Below, piece by piece: positions 1-7,828 of a stretch of DNA of 64,000 nt. The notes under the pieces were generated by a model, which was not told where the DNA came from, did no database searches, and worked only from the letters and a program-made list of their open reading frames with translations. The DNA is from Rhodoferax sp. (GTDB taxonomy: Bacteria > Pseudomonadota > Gammaproteobacteria > Burkholderiales > Burkholderiaceae_C). Numbering within the stretch: position 1 is the stretch's first letter; every line of letters starts with the position of its first letter. Location: contig JARLJH010000036.1 of NCBI GenBank assembly GCA_031291305.1, forward strand, positions 55,569 to 119,568, written 5' to 3'. A program made the position numbers and the translations under genes.

Positions 1-456
1 ATCAGTGGCTCCTGGATTTCACGCATCACCCGCGACAGCAAGGTGCTGTGGAGCGTCAAGGCACCGCATATCCGCTACCCGTCGGACGCCTTCCCTACGG
101 TGGACGGCAAGCAGATCATCGTGGCTGACTTCTCGAAACCGGGCCGCGTGGTGATCTTTGACCCGGCCACCGGCAAGGTGACCTGGGAATACTTTGTCAA
201 GGATGGCATCGGGGCGCTGGACCACTGCTCGATTGCCCGCGAACTGCCCGACACGGGTGACATCCTGATCGTTGACGACCTGCATGATCGCGTGCTGGTG
301 ATTGACCGCCAGACCAAGGCGATCATCTGGCAATATGGCGAGCTGAACAAAAAGGGCCACACACCCGGCCTGCTGAACTACCCGGACGGTTTTGACATCG
401 ACGTGTTCCATGACTGGAAAGCGGCGCTCAAACAACCGACCTCTGCCAAACCTTAA
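1..456 (+). CDS. beta-propeller (PQQ/arylsulfotransferase-like) protein, 5' truncated by window edge
   Basis: The reading frame is open from base 1 and the real start lies outside the window; 151 codons are visible before TAA. The visible part has repeated short blocks of the type DxxxGxVxWEY and RQTKAIIWQYG, the blade-ending strands seen in PQQ-like, NHL and arylsulfotransferase-type propellers. It ends in a polar tail. Thirteen bases separate its stop from the next gene on the same strand. The substrate or role cannot be told from this fragment. Confidence 0.6.
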   Translation: MSGSWISRITRDSKVLWSVKAPHIRYPSDAFPTVDGKQIIVADFSKPGRVVIFDPATGKVTWEYFVKDGIGALDHCSIARELPDTGDILIVDDLHDRVLVIDRQTKAIIWQYGELNKKGHTPGLLNYPDGFDIDVFHDWKAALKQPTSAKP

Positions 457-469
457 CCCAAGGAGCTTT

Positions 470-1138
470 ATGAAACACCTGCTGTTGCCGCTGTTGTTGT
501 GTTCCAGCCTTTGCCAGGCCTCGCTGTGCGAGAGTGGCCACCGCCAGTCTCCCATCAACATCACCGCTGAGGCCATCGTCGCCCACAAGTTGCCGCCCAT
601 GCAGCCCGACTACCGCGCCGCGCCGCTCAAACTGGCCAATGACGGTCACACGGTGCGGGTGCGTTTTGCCAAGAGCGGTGAGCTGGTGCTGGGTAAAGAA
701 CATTACACGCTGCAACAGTTTCACTTTCATACGCCGGGCGGCGACCAGATCAACGGCGAGAACTTTCCGTTTGCCGCCCACATCCTGCACAAGAGTCGCT
801 CGGGGCAATTGCTGGCCATCGTGGTGCCGTTTCGCGTAGGCGCTGAAAACCCCTTGTTGAAACAATTGATGCCGTTCATACCGGTCAAGGTGGACGGCGA
901 CCATAGCCACGCGAACGTCAGCGTCAACGCCCGCGATCTGCTGCCCAAACAACTGAGCTATTACCGCTACACCGGGTCGCTCACGGCGGCACCGTGCACC
1001 GAGGGCGTGCAGTGGTTGGTGATGAAACAGCCGCTGGAGCTGTCTGCCGAGCAGCTGGCTGAGTACAAGCGCCACTTTGCTGACAACATGCGCGGGGTCA
1101 ACCCGCTGTACCAACGCCCGATTTCCGAGAGCGAGTAA
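470..1138 (+). CDS. periplasmic alpha-class carbonic anhydrase, divergent active site
   Basis: Alpha-carbonic anhydrases interconvert CO2 and bicarbonate at a zinc site. The 222-residue protein starts at ATG 470 behind the ribosome site AAGGAG, and a signal peptide (residues 1 to about 17) predicts periplasmic export. The zinc triad is visible as FHFH (His85, His87) and AHILH (His104). A proton-shuttle-like His60 follows ANDG, and the SLT motif of the substrate pocket is at 170-172. The conserved SEH after the first histidines is replaced by GGD (90-92), so the gate-keeper Glu is missing. The second-shell Glu of ELHLVH is Ala, and the second Thr of LTT is Ala. Family assignment is firm; full activity is uncertain. 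Confidence 0.88.
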   Translation: MKHLLLPLLLCSSLCQASLCESGHRQSPINITAEAIVAHKLPPMQPDYRAAPLKLANDGHTVRVRFAKSGELVLGKEHYTLQQFHFHTPGGDQINGENFPFAAHILHKSRSGQLLAIVVPFRVGAENPLLKQLMPFIPVKVDGDHSHANVSVNARDLLPKQLSYYRYTGSLTAAPCTEGVQWLVMKQPLELSAEQLAEYKRHFADNMRGVNPLYQRPISESE

Positions 1139-1162
1139 GGGTGTCGCTTCACCATCTGCTGG

Positions 1163-2431
1163 TCAGCTGGTAATCAGCATGGCCACCACGGTGGCCGCCA
1201 TCACGGCGGTGGCCAGCCAGCCCATCCAACGCAGGCGCGGGCCAATCACGTGCTCGCCCAAGGTGTCGCGGCGCGTGGCCAGCAGCATCATGACCACCAT
1301 GATCGGCACGGCAATGATGCCGTTGAGCACGGCCGACCAGAACAGCTCCTTGACCGGGTCCATCGGGGTAAAGCACAGCCAGACCCCGCCCAGCGTCGCC
1401 ACGGCAATCACGCTGTAAAACCCGGTGCCTTCGCCCTTGTCCAGGCGAAGGCTCAGGCTGCCATGCCAGCCCGCAGCCTCAGCCACCGCATAGGCAGCTG
1501 AGCCGGCCAGCACCGGCACGGCCAGCATGCCGGTGCCAATGATGCCCAGGCTGAACAGCAGAAACGTCATATTGCCCGCCAAAGGCCGCAAGGCTTCGGC
1601 GGCCTGCGATGAGGTCTCGATGTCGGTGACACCGGCCGCGTGCAGGGTGACGGCGGTGCTGAGGATGATGAAAAATGCAATCAGGTTGGAAAACGTCATG
1701 CCCACGATGGTGTCGAGCTTGATGCGACGCAGGTGGTAGCGAACTTGCTGTCGTGTGTGCGGGAGCCCCGGCTGGGCGGCGGCGTCTTCCATCTCCTGCG
1801 CGGCCTGCCAGAAGAACAGGTAGGGGCTGATGGTGGTGCCAAACACCGCGACGATCAGCAGCAGCATGGCATGGCCGCCTGGCAAATGCGGCATGACCGT
1901 CTCGTGCGCCACCTGCCACCAGTCCACATGCAGGGTGAAGGCCACCGCCACATAGGACAGCAGCGCCAACGTCAACCACTTGAGCCAGCGCACGTAGCTG
2001 GCATAGCTCAAAAACACCTGCAGCACCAGGCACAACAAACCAAAGGTGATGGCGTAAATGTGCGGAGAACCGCCCACCAGCAGGCGCAGCGCCTCGGCCA
2101 TGGCGGCAATGTCAGCAGCGATGTTCAGGGTGTTGGCTACCAGCAGCATGCCAACCACCGTCATCAACACCGGCTGCGGAAAACGCGCCTTGATATTGGC
2201 TGCCAAGCCCTGGCCCGTGACATAGCCCAGGCGCGCACTCACCAGCTGGATGGCCGCCATCAGCGGCAGAGTCAGGACGACCGTCCACAGCATCGAGAAG
2301 CCAAACTGCGCACCCGCCTGCGAATAGGTGGCGATACCACTGGGATCGTCGTCCGCTGCGCCGGTGATCAGGCCCGGGCCGAGCCGGTGCACGTTTTTTG
2401 TGAGACGGATTTTTTTGACTTGTTTCAGCAT
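1163..2431 (-). CDS. NRAMP-related divalent metal transporter with non-canonical metal site
   Basis: This 422-residue polytopic membrane protein has the length and hydrophobic pattern of the NRAMP/SLC11 family, about 11 helices. The helix 1 signature is DPSG (residues 29-32), where classical Mn/Fe transporters have DPGN. The helix 6 signature is ISPYLFFWQ (201-209), where they have MPHN followed by a helix. The metal-coordinating Asn and Met are therefore absent. Known NRAMP-related clades with altered sites carry Mg2+ or other ions, so the substrate should not be assumed to be manganese. It is convergent with the carbonic anhydrase gene upstream. The start ATG at 2431 is followed by a basic N-terminus. 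Confidence 0.8.
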   Translation of the reverse strand: MLKQVKKIRLTKNVHRLGPGLITGAADDDPSGIATYSQAGAQFGFSMLWTVVLTLPLMAAIQLVSARLGYVTGQGLAANIKARFPQPVLMTVVGMLLVANTLNIAADIAAMAEALRLLVGGSPHIYAITFGLLCLVLQVFLSYASYVRWLKWLTLALLSYVAVAFTLHVDWWQVAHETVMPHLPGGHAMLLLIVAVFGTTISPYLFFWQAAQEMEDAAAQPGLPHTRQQVRYHLRRIKLDTIVGMTFSNLIAFFIILSTAVTLHAAGVTDIETSSQAAEALRPLAGNMTFLLFSLGIIGTGMLAVPVLAGSAAYAVAEAAGWHGSLSLRLDKGEGTGFYSVIAVATLGGVWLCFTPMDPVKELFWSAVLNGIIAVPIMVVMMLLATRRDTLGEHVIGPRLRWMGWLATAVMAATVVAMLITS

Positions 2432-2475
2432 GAATCCGCCTGTGCAGCGCGCTCGAGACGCGTTGCCGATATTAA

Positions 2476-2532
2476 ATTGCTATCAATAGCAAAGCTTTAA
2501 GTCCTTTATTGTAAAGGGCTTGAGGCAAGTTT
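2476..2532 (+). repeat. dispersed double-hairpin repeat, copy 1
   Basis: Copy of the dispersed family with the layout TGCTAT, short spacer, ATAGC, then a CCTTT..AAAGGGC hairpin and a closing TTGAGGC block. Here it lies upstream of the NRAMP-like gene, between two minus-strand genes. It is flanked by GATATT and AATATC, which extend the symmetry. Confidence 0.7.
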
Positions 2533-2551
2533 CGGCCTCAATATCGGGAAA

Positions 2552-3052
2552 CTAGCTGATGGGATCGGTCTCACGCCGATGGCGGGCGCGTTCCATCAAT
2601 ATCTTGACCAGAAGCGCAGCAGCAGCCGAACTGGCCAGCACGGGTGATGCGGCCAGCGTTTGTGCCAGCCCGTCAAACGCCTGAATACTCACCTGCTGCA
2701 CAAAATTGGCCAGATCAATCACGTCATCCACTTTGATGTGCTGCACATCCTCCAACCTGGCCTGCATGCCTGACAGGCCACCCTGCAGGCGCAGCTTGGC
2801 AAACACACCGTTGGCCACCGCCAGCAGAGAAAGGATGCCCAACGGCTGGATCAACTGGCGGATCAAAAACCCGCGCTCGGCCAGGGGCGCGGCCTGGTAA
2901 ACCTTGCCGACCAGTCGCGCCACCATGTTCTGGCGCACGACGGGTTCTGCCGTGGCATAAACCTCGGTGACCAATTGCTCAATAGGGATCTCCTCGGCAA
3001 CTTGCGGGGCGTGGCCAGACAATGGGACTTCGGGTGAAGGGGATGTTGTCAT
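2552..3052 (-). CDS. conserved hypothetical protein, 166 aa
   Basis: The product is unrecognised. The 166-residue protein has a polar Pro/Ser-rich N-terminus, an amphipathic helical middle, a hydrophobic stretch at about residues 70-85 (LGILSLLAVANGVFA), and an Ala-rich C-terminal segment ending in basic residues. The start ATG at 3052 is preceded by an AGGAG-like site. No signal peptide is evident, and one or two membrane-associated helices are possible. Codon use and GC are like the neighbours. It stands alone between the repeat and the divergent glutaredoxin gene. Confidence 0.7.
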   Translation of the reverse strand: MTTSPSPEVPLSGHAPQVAEEIPIEQLVTEVYATAEPVVRQNMVARLVGKVYQAAPLAERGFLIRQLIQPLGILSLLAVANGVFAKLRLQGGLSGMQARLEDVQHIKVDDVIDLANFVQQVSIQAFDGLAQTLAASPVLASSAAAALLVKILMERARHRRETDPIS

Positions 3053-3238
3053 GAAATGGGCTCCTGTCAGTTGAACCGCCAGCAGGATCAGACAGCGTCT
3101 GGGTATCCGTTTGGCTTGAACTTGAGTCTAGAGCGCGCATGTAACAAGGGATTTCTACCGTGTGAAGCCTGCGTAAAGCTGGTGACAGCCGTAAAGTTAA
3201 GCAAACCCGTATGATCCGGGCGTCACAAAAAGCACACC

Positions 3239-3634
3239 ATGAAACCATTGATCCGACTCTTTTTCCGAACCCTGCGCATCGTGCTGGGCCCTTTCATGTT
3301 GCTCTGGGAAGTGCTGAGCCGCCAAAAGCCCGTGGTTCGCCCAAGTGCGCAACAGGCCCAGGTGGATCAGGACTGCCGCAGTCTGGTGCTGTACCACTTC
3401 AAGACCTGCCCGTTTTGCATCAAGGTCCGCAAAGAAATGCACCGGCTGGCGCTGCCGGTCGAAAAGCGTGATGCGCAGCATGACGCCAAAAACAAGGCCG
3501 ACCTGCTGCAAGGCAGTGGCCGCGACCAGGTGCCGTGCCTGAAAGTCACCGGGGCGGATGGTCAGGTGCAGTGGATCAAGGACTCGGGCACCATCATCAG
3601 CTACCTGAACCAGCGCTTTGGCACACCGGCCTGA
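3239..3634 (+). CDS. membrane-anchored glutaredoxin-like protein
   Basis: This 131-residue protein has one N-terminal transmembrane segment (about residues 8-26) followed by a thioredoxin-fold domain with the redox motif CPFC (Cys57, Cys60). The later VPCL block corresponds to the cis-Pro of glutaredoxins, and DSGTIISYL resembles the glutathione-binding end of glutaredoxin and GST N-terminal domains. It is probably a glutathione-dependent thiol oxidoreductase tethered to the inner membrane. The orientation of the domain cannot be read from sequence, although the basic residues before and after the helix are compatible with a cytoplasmic domain. The next gene begins 44 bases downstream. Confidence 0.82.
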   Translation: MKPLIRLFFRTLRIVLGPFMLLWEVLSRQKPVVRPSAQQAQVDQDCRSLVLYHFKTCPFCIKVRKEMHRLALPVEKRDAQHDAKNKADLLQGSGRDQVPCLKVTGADGQVQWIKDSGTIISYLNQRFGTPA

Positions 3635-3678
3635 CGCCCTCCGACGGCGGCACGGGTGTGGTCTGGCACGCTAGCGGC

Positions 3679-4452
3679 ATGACCACTGACTTCTGGACCA
3701 CCTCGCCGCTGCTTGGCGCCGCCGCGTTTGCGGCTGGGGTGCTCAATGCCATCGCCGGGGGTGGCAGTTTTCTGACCCTGCCGGCACTGGTGTTTGTCGG
3801 CATCCCGCCGATCATGGCCAACGCCACCAGCGCGCTGGCGGTCAGCCCAGGCTATCTGGGCAGTACCTTGGGTTTTCGGGACGAATTACGCGCCGTGCCT
3901 GCGCGGCGCCTCAAACGCGAAATGGCCATCGCAGCGGCGGGTGGCATGGCCGGTGCGCTGTTGCTGCTGGTGACACCGGCCAAGCTGTTCTCGGGCATCG
4001 TGCCCTGGCTGCTGCTGTTTGCCACCGTGCTGTTTGCCTTTGGCCCGACGCTGGCACGCCGTGCCGCCAGCGCGACCTCCCACGCGGGTCAAGGCCTGGA
4101 CCGATGGCGGGAACCCGGCTTGCTGATCACCTGCATCTACGGCGGCTACTTCAACGGTGGCCTGGGTATCTTGCTGATGGCGCTGTATGCGGTGACGGGC
4201 GAGTCGCGCATCCACATCGCCAACGCGCTGAAAAACCTCAATTCGCTGGTGTTGTCGTGGTTGTCTGTGGCCGCCTTTGTGCTGGCTGGTGCGATTGCCT
4301 GGCGTGAAGGCGTGCTGATGATGGTAGCCGCCACGGCGGGGGGTTTCATGGGTGCGCGCTGGGCCAAGCGGTTACCCGCCGCATGGGTGCGCGTCGGGGT
4401 GATCGTCACCGGCGTGGTGATGAGTCTGGTGTTTTTCATTCGCAGCGCGTGA
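3679..4452 (+). CDS. TauE/SafE (TSUP) family sulfite/anion exporter
   Basis: TSUP proteins move sulfite, sulfoacetate or related anions across the inner membrane. The 257-residue product (start ATG 3679; an upstream in-frame extension has no family character) has about eight hydrophobic helices. It carries the two TSUP hallmark segments: AGVLNAIAGGGSFLTLPAL near the N-terminus and GGYFNGGLGILLMA in the second half. The two related halves are typical of the family. The substrate is unknown, since no sulfur-metabolism gene adjoins it. The small DUF3079 gene follows after seven bases, so co-transcription is likely. Confidence 0.86.
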   Translation: MTTDFWTTSPLLGAAAFAAGVLNAIAGGGSFLTLPALVFVGIPPIMANATSALAVSPGYLGSTLGFRDELRAVPARRLKREMAIAAAGGMAGALLLLVTPAKLFSGIVPWLLLFATVLFAFGPTLARRAASATSHAGQGLDRWREPGLLITCIYGGYFNGGLGILLMALYAVTGESRIHIANALKNLNSLVLSWLSVAAFVLAGAIAWREGVLMMVAATAGGFMGARWAKRLPAAWVRVGVIVTGVVMSLVFFIRSA

Positions 4453-4459
4453 AAAAACC

Positions 4460-4684
4460 ATGGCCAAGAAATTCCCCGTCGCCCCCAAAAACCCCGAACG
4501 CATCTGCTGGGGCTGTGACGCCTATTGCCCGGCCAATGACATGCGCTGCGGCAACGGCGCAGACCGCACACCGCACCCGGCCGAGTTGTTTGGTGACGAC
4601 TGGAATTCCTGGGGGCTGGATGATGTGGCGGACGACGAGACGGTCGCCCAACCCGTGCCTGGCACGCCTGTTAAATCGGCGTAA
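4460..4684 (+). CDS. DUF3079 family small cysteine-rich protein
   Basis: This 74-residue protein begins MAKKFPVAPKNPERICWGC and contains four closely spaced cysteines (CWGCDAYC..MRC), followed by a HPAELFGDDW block. This is the DUF3079 pattern as I know it. The cysteines could bind a metal, but no function is established. It follows the TauE/SafE gene with a short gap and ends at the dispersed repeat. Confidence 0.8.
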   Translation: MAKKFPVAPKNPERICWGCDAYCPANDMRCGNGADRTPHPAELFGDDWNSWGLDDVADDETVAQPVPGTPVKSA

Positions 4685-4710
4685 GCCTGAGCCTGGCGAT
4701 GCGGATTACT

Positions 4711-4767
4711 TTACATTTTGTAGCTACTAGCCAAGGTAACACAAGGGCTACAGGCCGATTTGGCTTA
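4711..4767 (+). repeat. dispersed double-hairpin repeat, copy 2
   Basis: It carries TTTGTAGCTACTAG, AAGGGCTACAGGCC and a TTTGGCTTATAA end. It lies between convergent genes, and its last bases supply the TAA stop of the minus-strand gene that ends at 4765. Confidence 0.6.
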
Positions 4768-5175
4768 TAACTTTCGGCACAAAGGGCCGTCTGCCGGCTG
4801 AAGCGCTTGCGCGGCAATCAGGGTGACCAGCTGGTGGATTTCTTCGAAGCTGAACTGGTCCACCAGCCGCCGCCCCAAATGCGGCGGTACGCGCACCAGA
4901 CAGCTTTCACCACCGGGCAGCGTCACCTGGACGCCCAGGACATCGTTGGCATCGGCACCATCGGCGGCGTCAAGCACATCGCGCTGGCGCAGCATCAGGC
5001 GGTCGTATTCAGTTTCGATGGCGTCTTCTGCGCCCGCAGGCATATCTTCAGGCACCTGCACCACCCAGCCACCCAACGCGTCGGCACGCACCTGTGCGGA
5101 CACACCCAAACCGGCCGCAAAGCTGGCCAGCGCGTCCGCCAGCGACGCATCAAAAAAGATGTACTCAAAACCCAC
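4765..5175 (-). CDS. hypothetical protein, 136 aa
   Basis: The product is unrecognised. The 136-residue acidic protein starts MGFEYIFFDASLADALASF and alternates short strands and helices. It has a VQVPEDMP block, an internal acidic helix (AIETEYDRLMLRQRDVLDAADGADAND), and a C-terminal region predicted helical, with QFSFEEIHQLVTLIAAQALQ. It is soluble, with no signal peptide. It may be a compact alpha/beta protein. The stop codon lies inside a dispersed repeat. The gene is transcribed divergently from terC, with 194 bases between them. Confidence 0.65.
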   Translation of the reverse strand: MGFEYIFFDASLADALASFAAGLGVSAQVRADALGGWVVQVPEDMPAGAEDAIETEYDRLMLRQRDVLDAADGADANDVLGVQVTLPGGESCLVRVPPHLGRRLVDQFSFEEIHQLVTLIAAQALQPADGPLCRKL

Positions 5176-5230
5176 GCTGGCCGCCTTTCATCAGGGTGAA
5201 ATCGTTGCAAACGGCCGTTGAGCGGATTGC

Positions 5231-5287
5231 AATTGCTATATCTAGTATAGCTCCAAGCCCTTTTAAAAATTGGGCTAGAGGCATGGT
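5231..5287 (+). repeat. dispersed double-hairpin repeat, copy 3
   Basis: It has AATTGCTATATCTAGTATAG, AAGCCC..TTGGGC and TAGAGGCATGG blocks. It lies in the divergent intergenic region upstream of terC, where promoters would be expected. Confidence 0.7.
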
Positions 5288-5369
5288 TGACCATTCATCC
5301 AGGCCGACAGGCTGGTCATAATCCAGCCTCACACCCTGTACGTCGTTACGGCATCCCTAGAATGGCCGC

Positions 5370-6110
5370 ATGCCTGATTTCACTTCCTCTCTGTTCTGGA
5401 TCGCCGTTCTGCAGATCATTGCCATTGACATCATGCTCGGCGGTGACAACGCCGTGGTGATTGCCCTGGCGTGCCGCAAGTTGCCCCCCGAGCAACGCAA
5501 CAAGGGAATCTTCTGGGGCGTGATCGGTGCCATTGGCCTGCGTGTGGTGATGATTTTCTTTGCCCTGCAGTTGCTGGCTATCCCCTACCTGAAGATCGTT
5601 GGCGCGCTGCTGCTGCTGTGGATCGGCATCAAACTGCTGCTGCCCGAGGACGACGATGGACACGCCAATATTGACGGCGGCACCACGCTGCTGACGGCCA
5701 TCAAGACCATTGTGGTGGCCGACGCGGTGATGAGTCTGGACAACGTGATCGCTGTGGCAGGTGCTTCGCATGGCTCGATGGTGCTGGTCACCTTCGGCAT
5801 TCTGGTGTCGATCCCAATCGTCGTCTGGGGCAGCAAGCTGGTGCTGACGCTGATGGACCGTTTTCCGGTGGTGATCACACTGGGTGCGGCCTTGCTGGGC
5901 TGGATTGCCGGCGGCATGCTGCTGACCGATGAGGCCACGCCCGATGCCATCGCCCAAAACATTCCCTACGCCAACTATGTGGTGAGCGGCATCGGTGCGC
6001 TGCTGGTGGTCGTGCTGGGCAAATGGATAGCCAACCGGCAGCCACGGCGCACCAGCACAGAATTGCCTGGCACCGCCTCTGACAAGACAAACCAAGGAGA
6101 TCTGCCATGA
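5370..6110 (+). CDS. TerC family integral membrane protein (YjbE-like)
   Basis: This 246-residue protein has seven or so membrane helices and carries both TerC signatures: GGDNAV at 24-29 and SLDNVI at 122-127. The acidic residues of these motifs are thought to bind a metal ion. TerC-family members are linked to manganese efflux, metal supply to exported enzymes, and tellurite resistance. Which applies here is unknown. The stop overlaps the start of the UspA gene (ATGA), so the two are translationally coupled. No yybP-ykoY type manganese riboswitch is visible upstream. Confidence 0.88.
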   Translation: MPDFTSSLFWIAVLQIIAIDIMLGGDNAVVIALACRKLPPEQRNKGIFWGVIGAIGLRVVMIFFALQLLAIPYLKIVGALLLLWIGIKLLLPEDDDGHANIDGGTTLLTAIKTIVVADAVMSLDNVIAVAGASHGSMVLVTFGILVSIPIVVWGSKLVLTLMDRFPVVITLGAALLGWIAGGMLLTDEATPDAIAQNIPYANYVVSGIGALLVVVLGKWIANRQPRRTSTELPGTASDKTNQGDLP

Positions 6111-6535
6111 ACCGAGCCTGTGTGGTTGCAGTGGACGGCTCCGAGTCTTCACTGCGCGCGGTGGATTACGCCATTGCCGATGCAGCCAGCCGCCAGCAGA
6201 GCCCGCACATCTATTTGGTCAACGTGCAACCCGCGCTATCGTCCAACGTAACCCGCTTCATCGACGCCAAAACGGTGGAAGATTTTCACCGCGAGACCGG
6301 TGACGAGGCCTTGGCCGACGCCCTGGCCCATGTGGAGGCAGCAGGCCTGTCGCACTCAGCGCATGTGCTGGTCGGCGAGGCGGCGCCAAGTCTGGTCGAT
6401 TTTGCCCAGGCCAAAAACTGCGACCTGATCATCATGGGGACGCACGGGTTGGGCAGCGTGCTGGGAATGGTGATGGGCTCGGTGGCCACCAAGGTGCTGC
6501 ACCTGTCCACGCTGCCGGTGCTGCTGGTCAAGTGA
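6107..6535 (+). CDS. universal stress protein, UspA family
   Basis: This 142-residue single-domain Usp protein starts NRACVVAVDGSESSLRAV. Its C-terminal ATP-binding signature GTHGLGSVLGMVMGSVATKV fits the G-2x-G-9x-G(S/T) pattern of nucleotide-binding members. It overlaps the terC stop by four bases and has an AAGGAG ribosome site inside the terC end. The role is probably in stress or starvation survival. The coupling with TerC suggests the two act under one condition, but the sequence does not say which. Confidence 0.9.
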   Translation: MNRACVVAVDGSESSLRAVDYAIADAASRQQSPHIYLVNVQPALSSNVTRFIDAKTVEDFHRETGDEALADALAHVEAAGLSHSAHVLVGEAAPSLVDFAQAKNCDLIIMGTHGLGSVLGMVMGSVATKVLHLSTLPVLLVK

Positions 6536-6544
6536 TCAGGCACT

Positions 6545-6606
6545 CATTTGCTATTAACTCGGAAGCTACATGCCCATTATTTATAAGGGTTATGGGCTAT
6601 TCTTCT
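6545..6606 (+). repeat. dispersed double-hairpin repeat, copy 4
   Basis: It has TTTGCTATTAACTC, GAAGCTACATGCCC, ATAAGGGTTATGGGC blocks. This is a diverged copy between the convergent UspA and methyltransferase genes. It overlaps the TAG stop of the latter at 6605-6607. Confidence 0.6.
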
Positions 6607-7354
6607 ATAAACCTGCGGTCGTCTTGAAAGGCGCCCGATAGAGCCAGACGGGCCGCCCATCGGGCGCTTGCAGACGGACTTGTGGCTGCCACTGGGTGGC
6701 CTCAAACTCCAGACTCACCAACCACGCACCGGGTTGAAGCTCGGCAGCGGCCTTGGCGACCGCGCGCGGCATGCTCTCGGGTCGCTGAAACAGATAAACC
6801 AAATCGTAGGGTGACCAATCAGCCCGCCAGATGTCGCCCTGACGCACCCGTGCCCAGGGGCAGCGTAGCGCGCACAGACCACGCAGCGGCCAGCTCCATT
6901 CCAAGCCGTGCAGCCGAGCTGCCGGGTAGGCGCCACGCAGCGCCTTGAGGCCATCGCCCAAACCACAACCAGCATCCAAAATGAGAGCATCTTGCCCAAG
7001 TGGAGCTTGGGCGGGAAGGTCTTTTAACGCATGAATCGGGGTGGGAAACAGCGGCGCGTCCCGCCAGGTGTTGGGCGGGTAGATGAGCAGCAGCAAGACC
7101 AGCGGCAGCAGCCAAGCCCAGGCAGGTAAGGTTACGCTACCCGAAACGGCCAGCAGCAGCGGAAAGCCCAGCGCCATCATCAACCGGCGCCACCAGGTGG
7201 CCCCCAGCAGGCTGGCGGCCACACCGAGCGCACAGGCGCTGCCGGTGGCCAATAGCGGCCCTGCCCCCAGGCGCAACAGGCCGCCAAACAGTCCCCAGGC
7301 CGCCAGCCACACCAGCACGGCAGGCAGCGGCCACAGCCGCATCAGCGTCATCAT
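6605..7354 (-). CDS. membrane-associated SAM-dependent methyltransferase, class I
   Basis: This 249-residue protein (start ATG 7354; ATG 7351 is equally possible) has two parts. The N-terminal ~100 residues are strongly hydrophobic (about three or four membrane helices, Leu/Trp/Ala-rich). The C-terminal domain has the SAM-binding motif LILDAGCGLGDGL and a later DIW..WSPYDLVYLFQRPESM block typical of motif IV. The substrate is unknown; membrane tethering suggests a membrane or envelope substrate. A longer reading frame continues upstream to 7525 but enters a repeat-rich region and lacks family-like residues, so I chose the shorter start. Confidence 0.75.
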   Translation of the reverse strand: MMTLMRLWPLPAVLVWLAAWGLFGGLLRLGAGPLLATGSACALGVAASLLGATWWRRLMMALGFPLLLAVSGSVTLPAWAWLLPLVLLLLIYPPNTWRDAPLFPTPIHALKDLPAQAPLGQDALILDAGCGLGDGLKALRGAYPAARLHGLEWSWPLRGLCALRCPWARVRQGDIWRADWSPYDLVYLFQRPESMPRAVAKAAAELQPGAWLVSLEFEATQWQPQVRLQAPDGRPVWLYRAPFKTTAGL

Positions 7355-7524
7355 GACTCGCGCCGATCTGGTGCTACCAGGCTGACCCAAACGAGACAGG
7401 GTTCTGGCGGAGACAGGCGGACACCAGCACCAGCGGCCGCGATTGAACTCATGCTGTGGCGTGTCGGTTGTATTTTCAAAACCGAGGTCAGTGGAGGATA
7501 TGCCAGCTTTGGTGATGGGCCACA

Positions 7525-7588
7525 CCCGGCAAGGCGGGGGGCCTCATACGCGCTGCGCTTTGCGAAATCGGCCCCCCGCCTTGCCCGG
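7525..7588. repeat. long hairpin 1 of pair I (19-bp stem, 26-nt loop)
   Basis: Arms 7525-7543 and 7570-7588 match at 18 of 19 positions. An outer GGCCA/TGGCC pairing at 7518-7522 and 7591-7595 extends the stem past a small internal loop. The 26-nt loop 7544-7569 begins TCATACGCGC and ends GCGAAATC. No T-tract follows, which argues against a simple terminator. Confidence 0.85.
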
Positions 7589-7680
7589 TATGGCCTGAGG
7601 CGGTGTTGGTGCATGAGCCTGACAAAACCAGGTATCTGGGAAATCGGCAATTCAGGTGTCGGCGAACCCGAACTCTCGCC

Positions 7681-7760
7681 GCCGGGGTTGGGGCATGGGG
7701 GTGCGCCGATTTCGCAAAGCGAAGCGCGTATGAGGCGCACCCCCATGCCCCAACCCCGGC
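7681..7760. repeat. long hairpin 2 of pair I (27-bp perfect stem, 26-nt loop)
   Basis: Arms 7681-7707 and 7734-7760 are perfect reverse complements over 27 bases. The loop 7708-7733 is the reverse complement of the loop of hairpin 1 at 25 of 26 positions, while the stems differ apart from the inner GCC/GGC. The loop contains GCGAAGC (7719-7725), known as an unusually stable DNA mini-hairpin. The rest of the 474-base gap 7355-7828 shows no gene. Confidence 0.88.
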
Positions 7761-7828
7761 CACTCCAAACGTCAGAGATCAAAGTTCCCATTGAATCAAC
7801 GCACGCAAAAAACCCCGAAAGATTGAAG

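Noticed and set aside
5176-5369. Possible manganese (yybP-ykoY) riboswitch upstream of terC
   Set aside because: The conserved core of that riboswitch is not visible; the region holds a dispersed repeat instead.
7525-7760. Hairpins as ordinary rho-independent terminators of parB
   Set aside because: The loops are 26 nt, there are no T-tracts, and two consecutive hairpins share only their loops.
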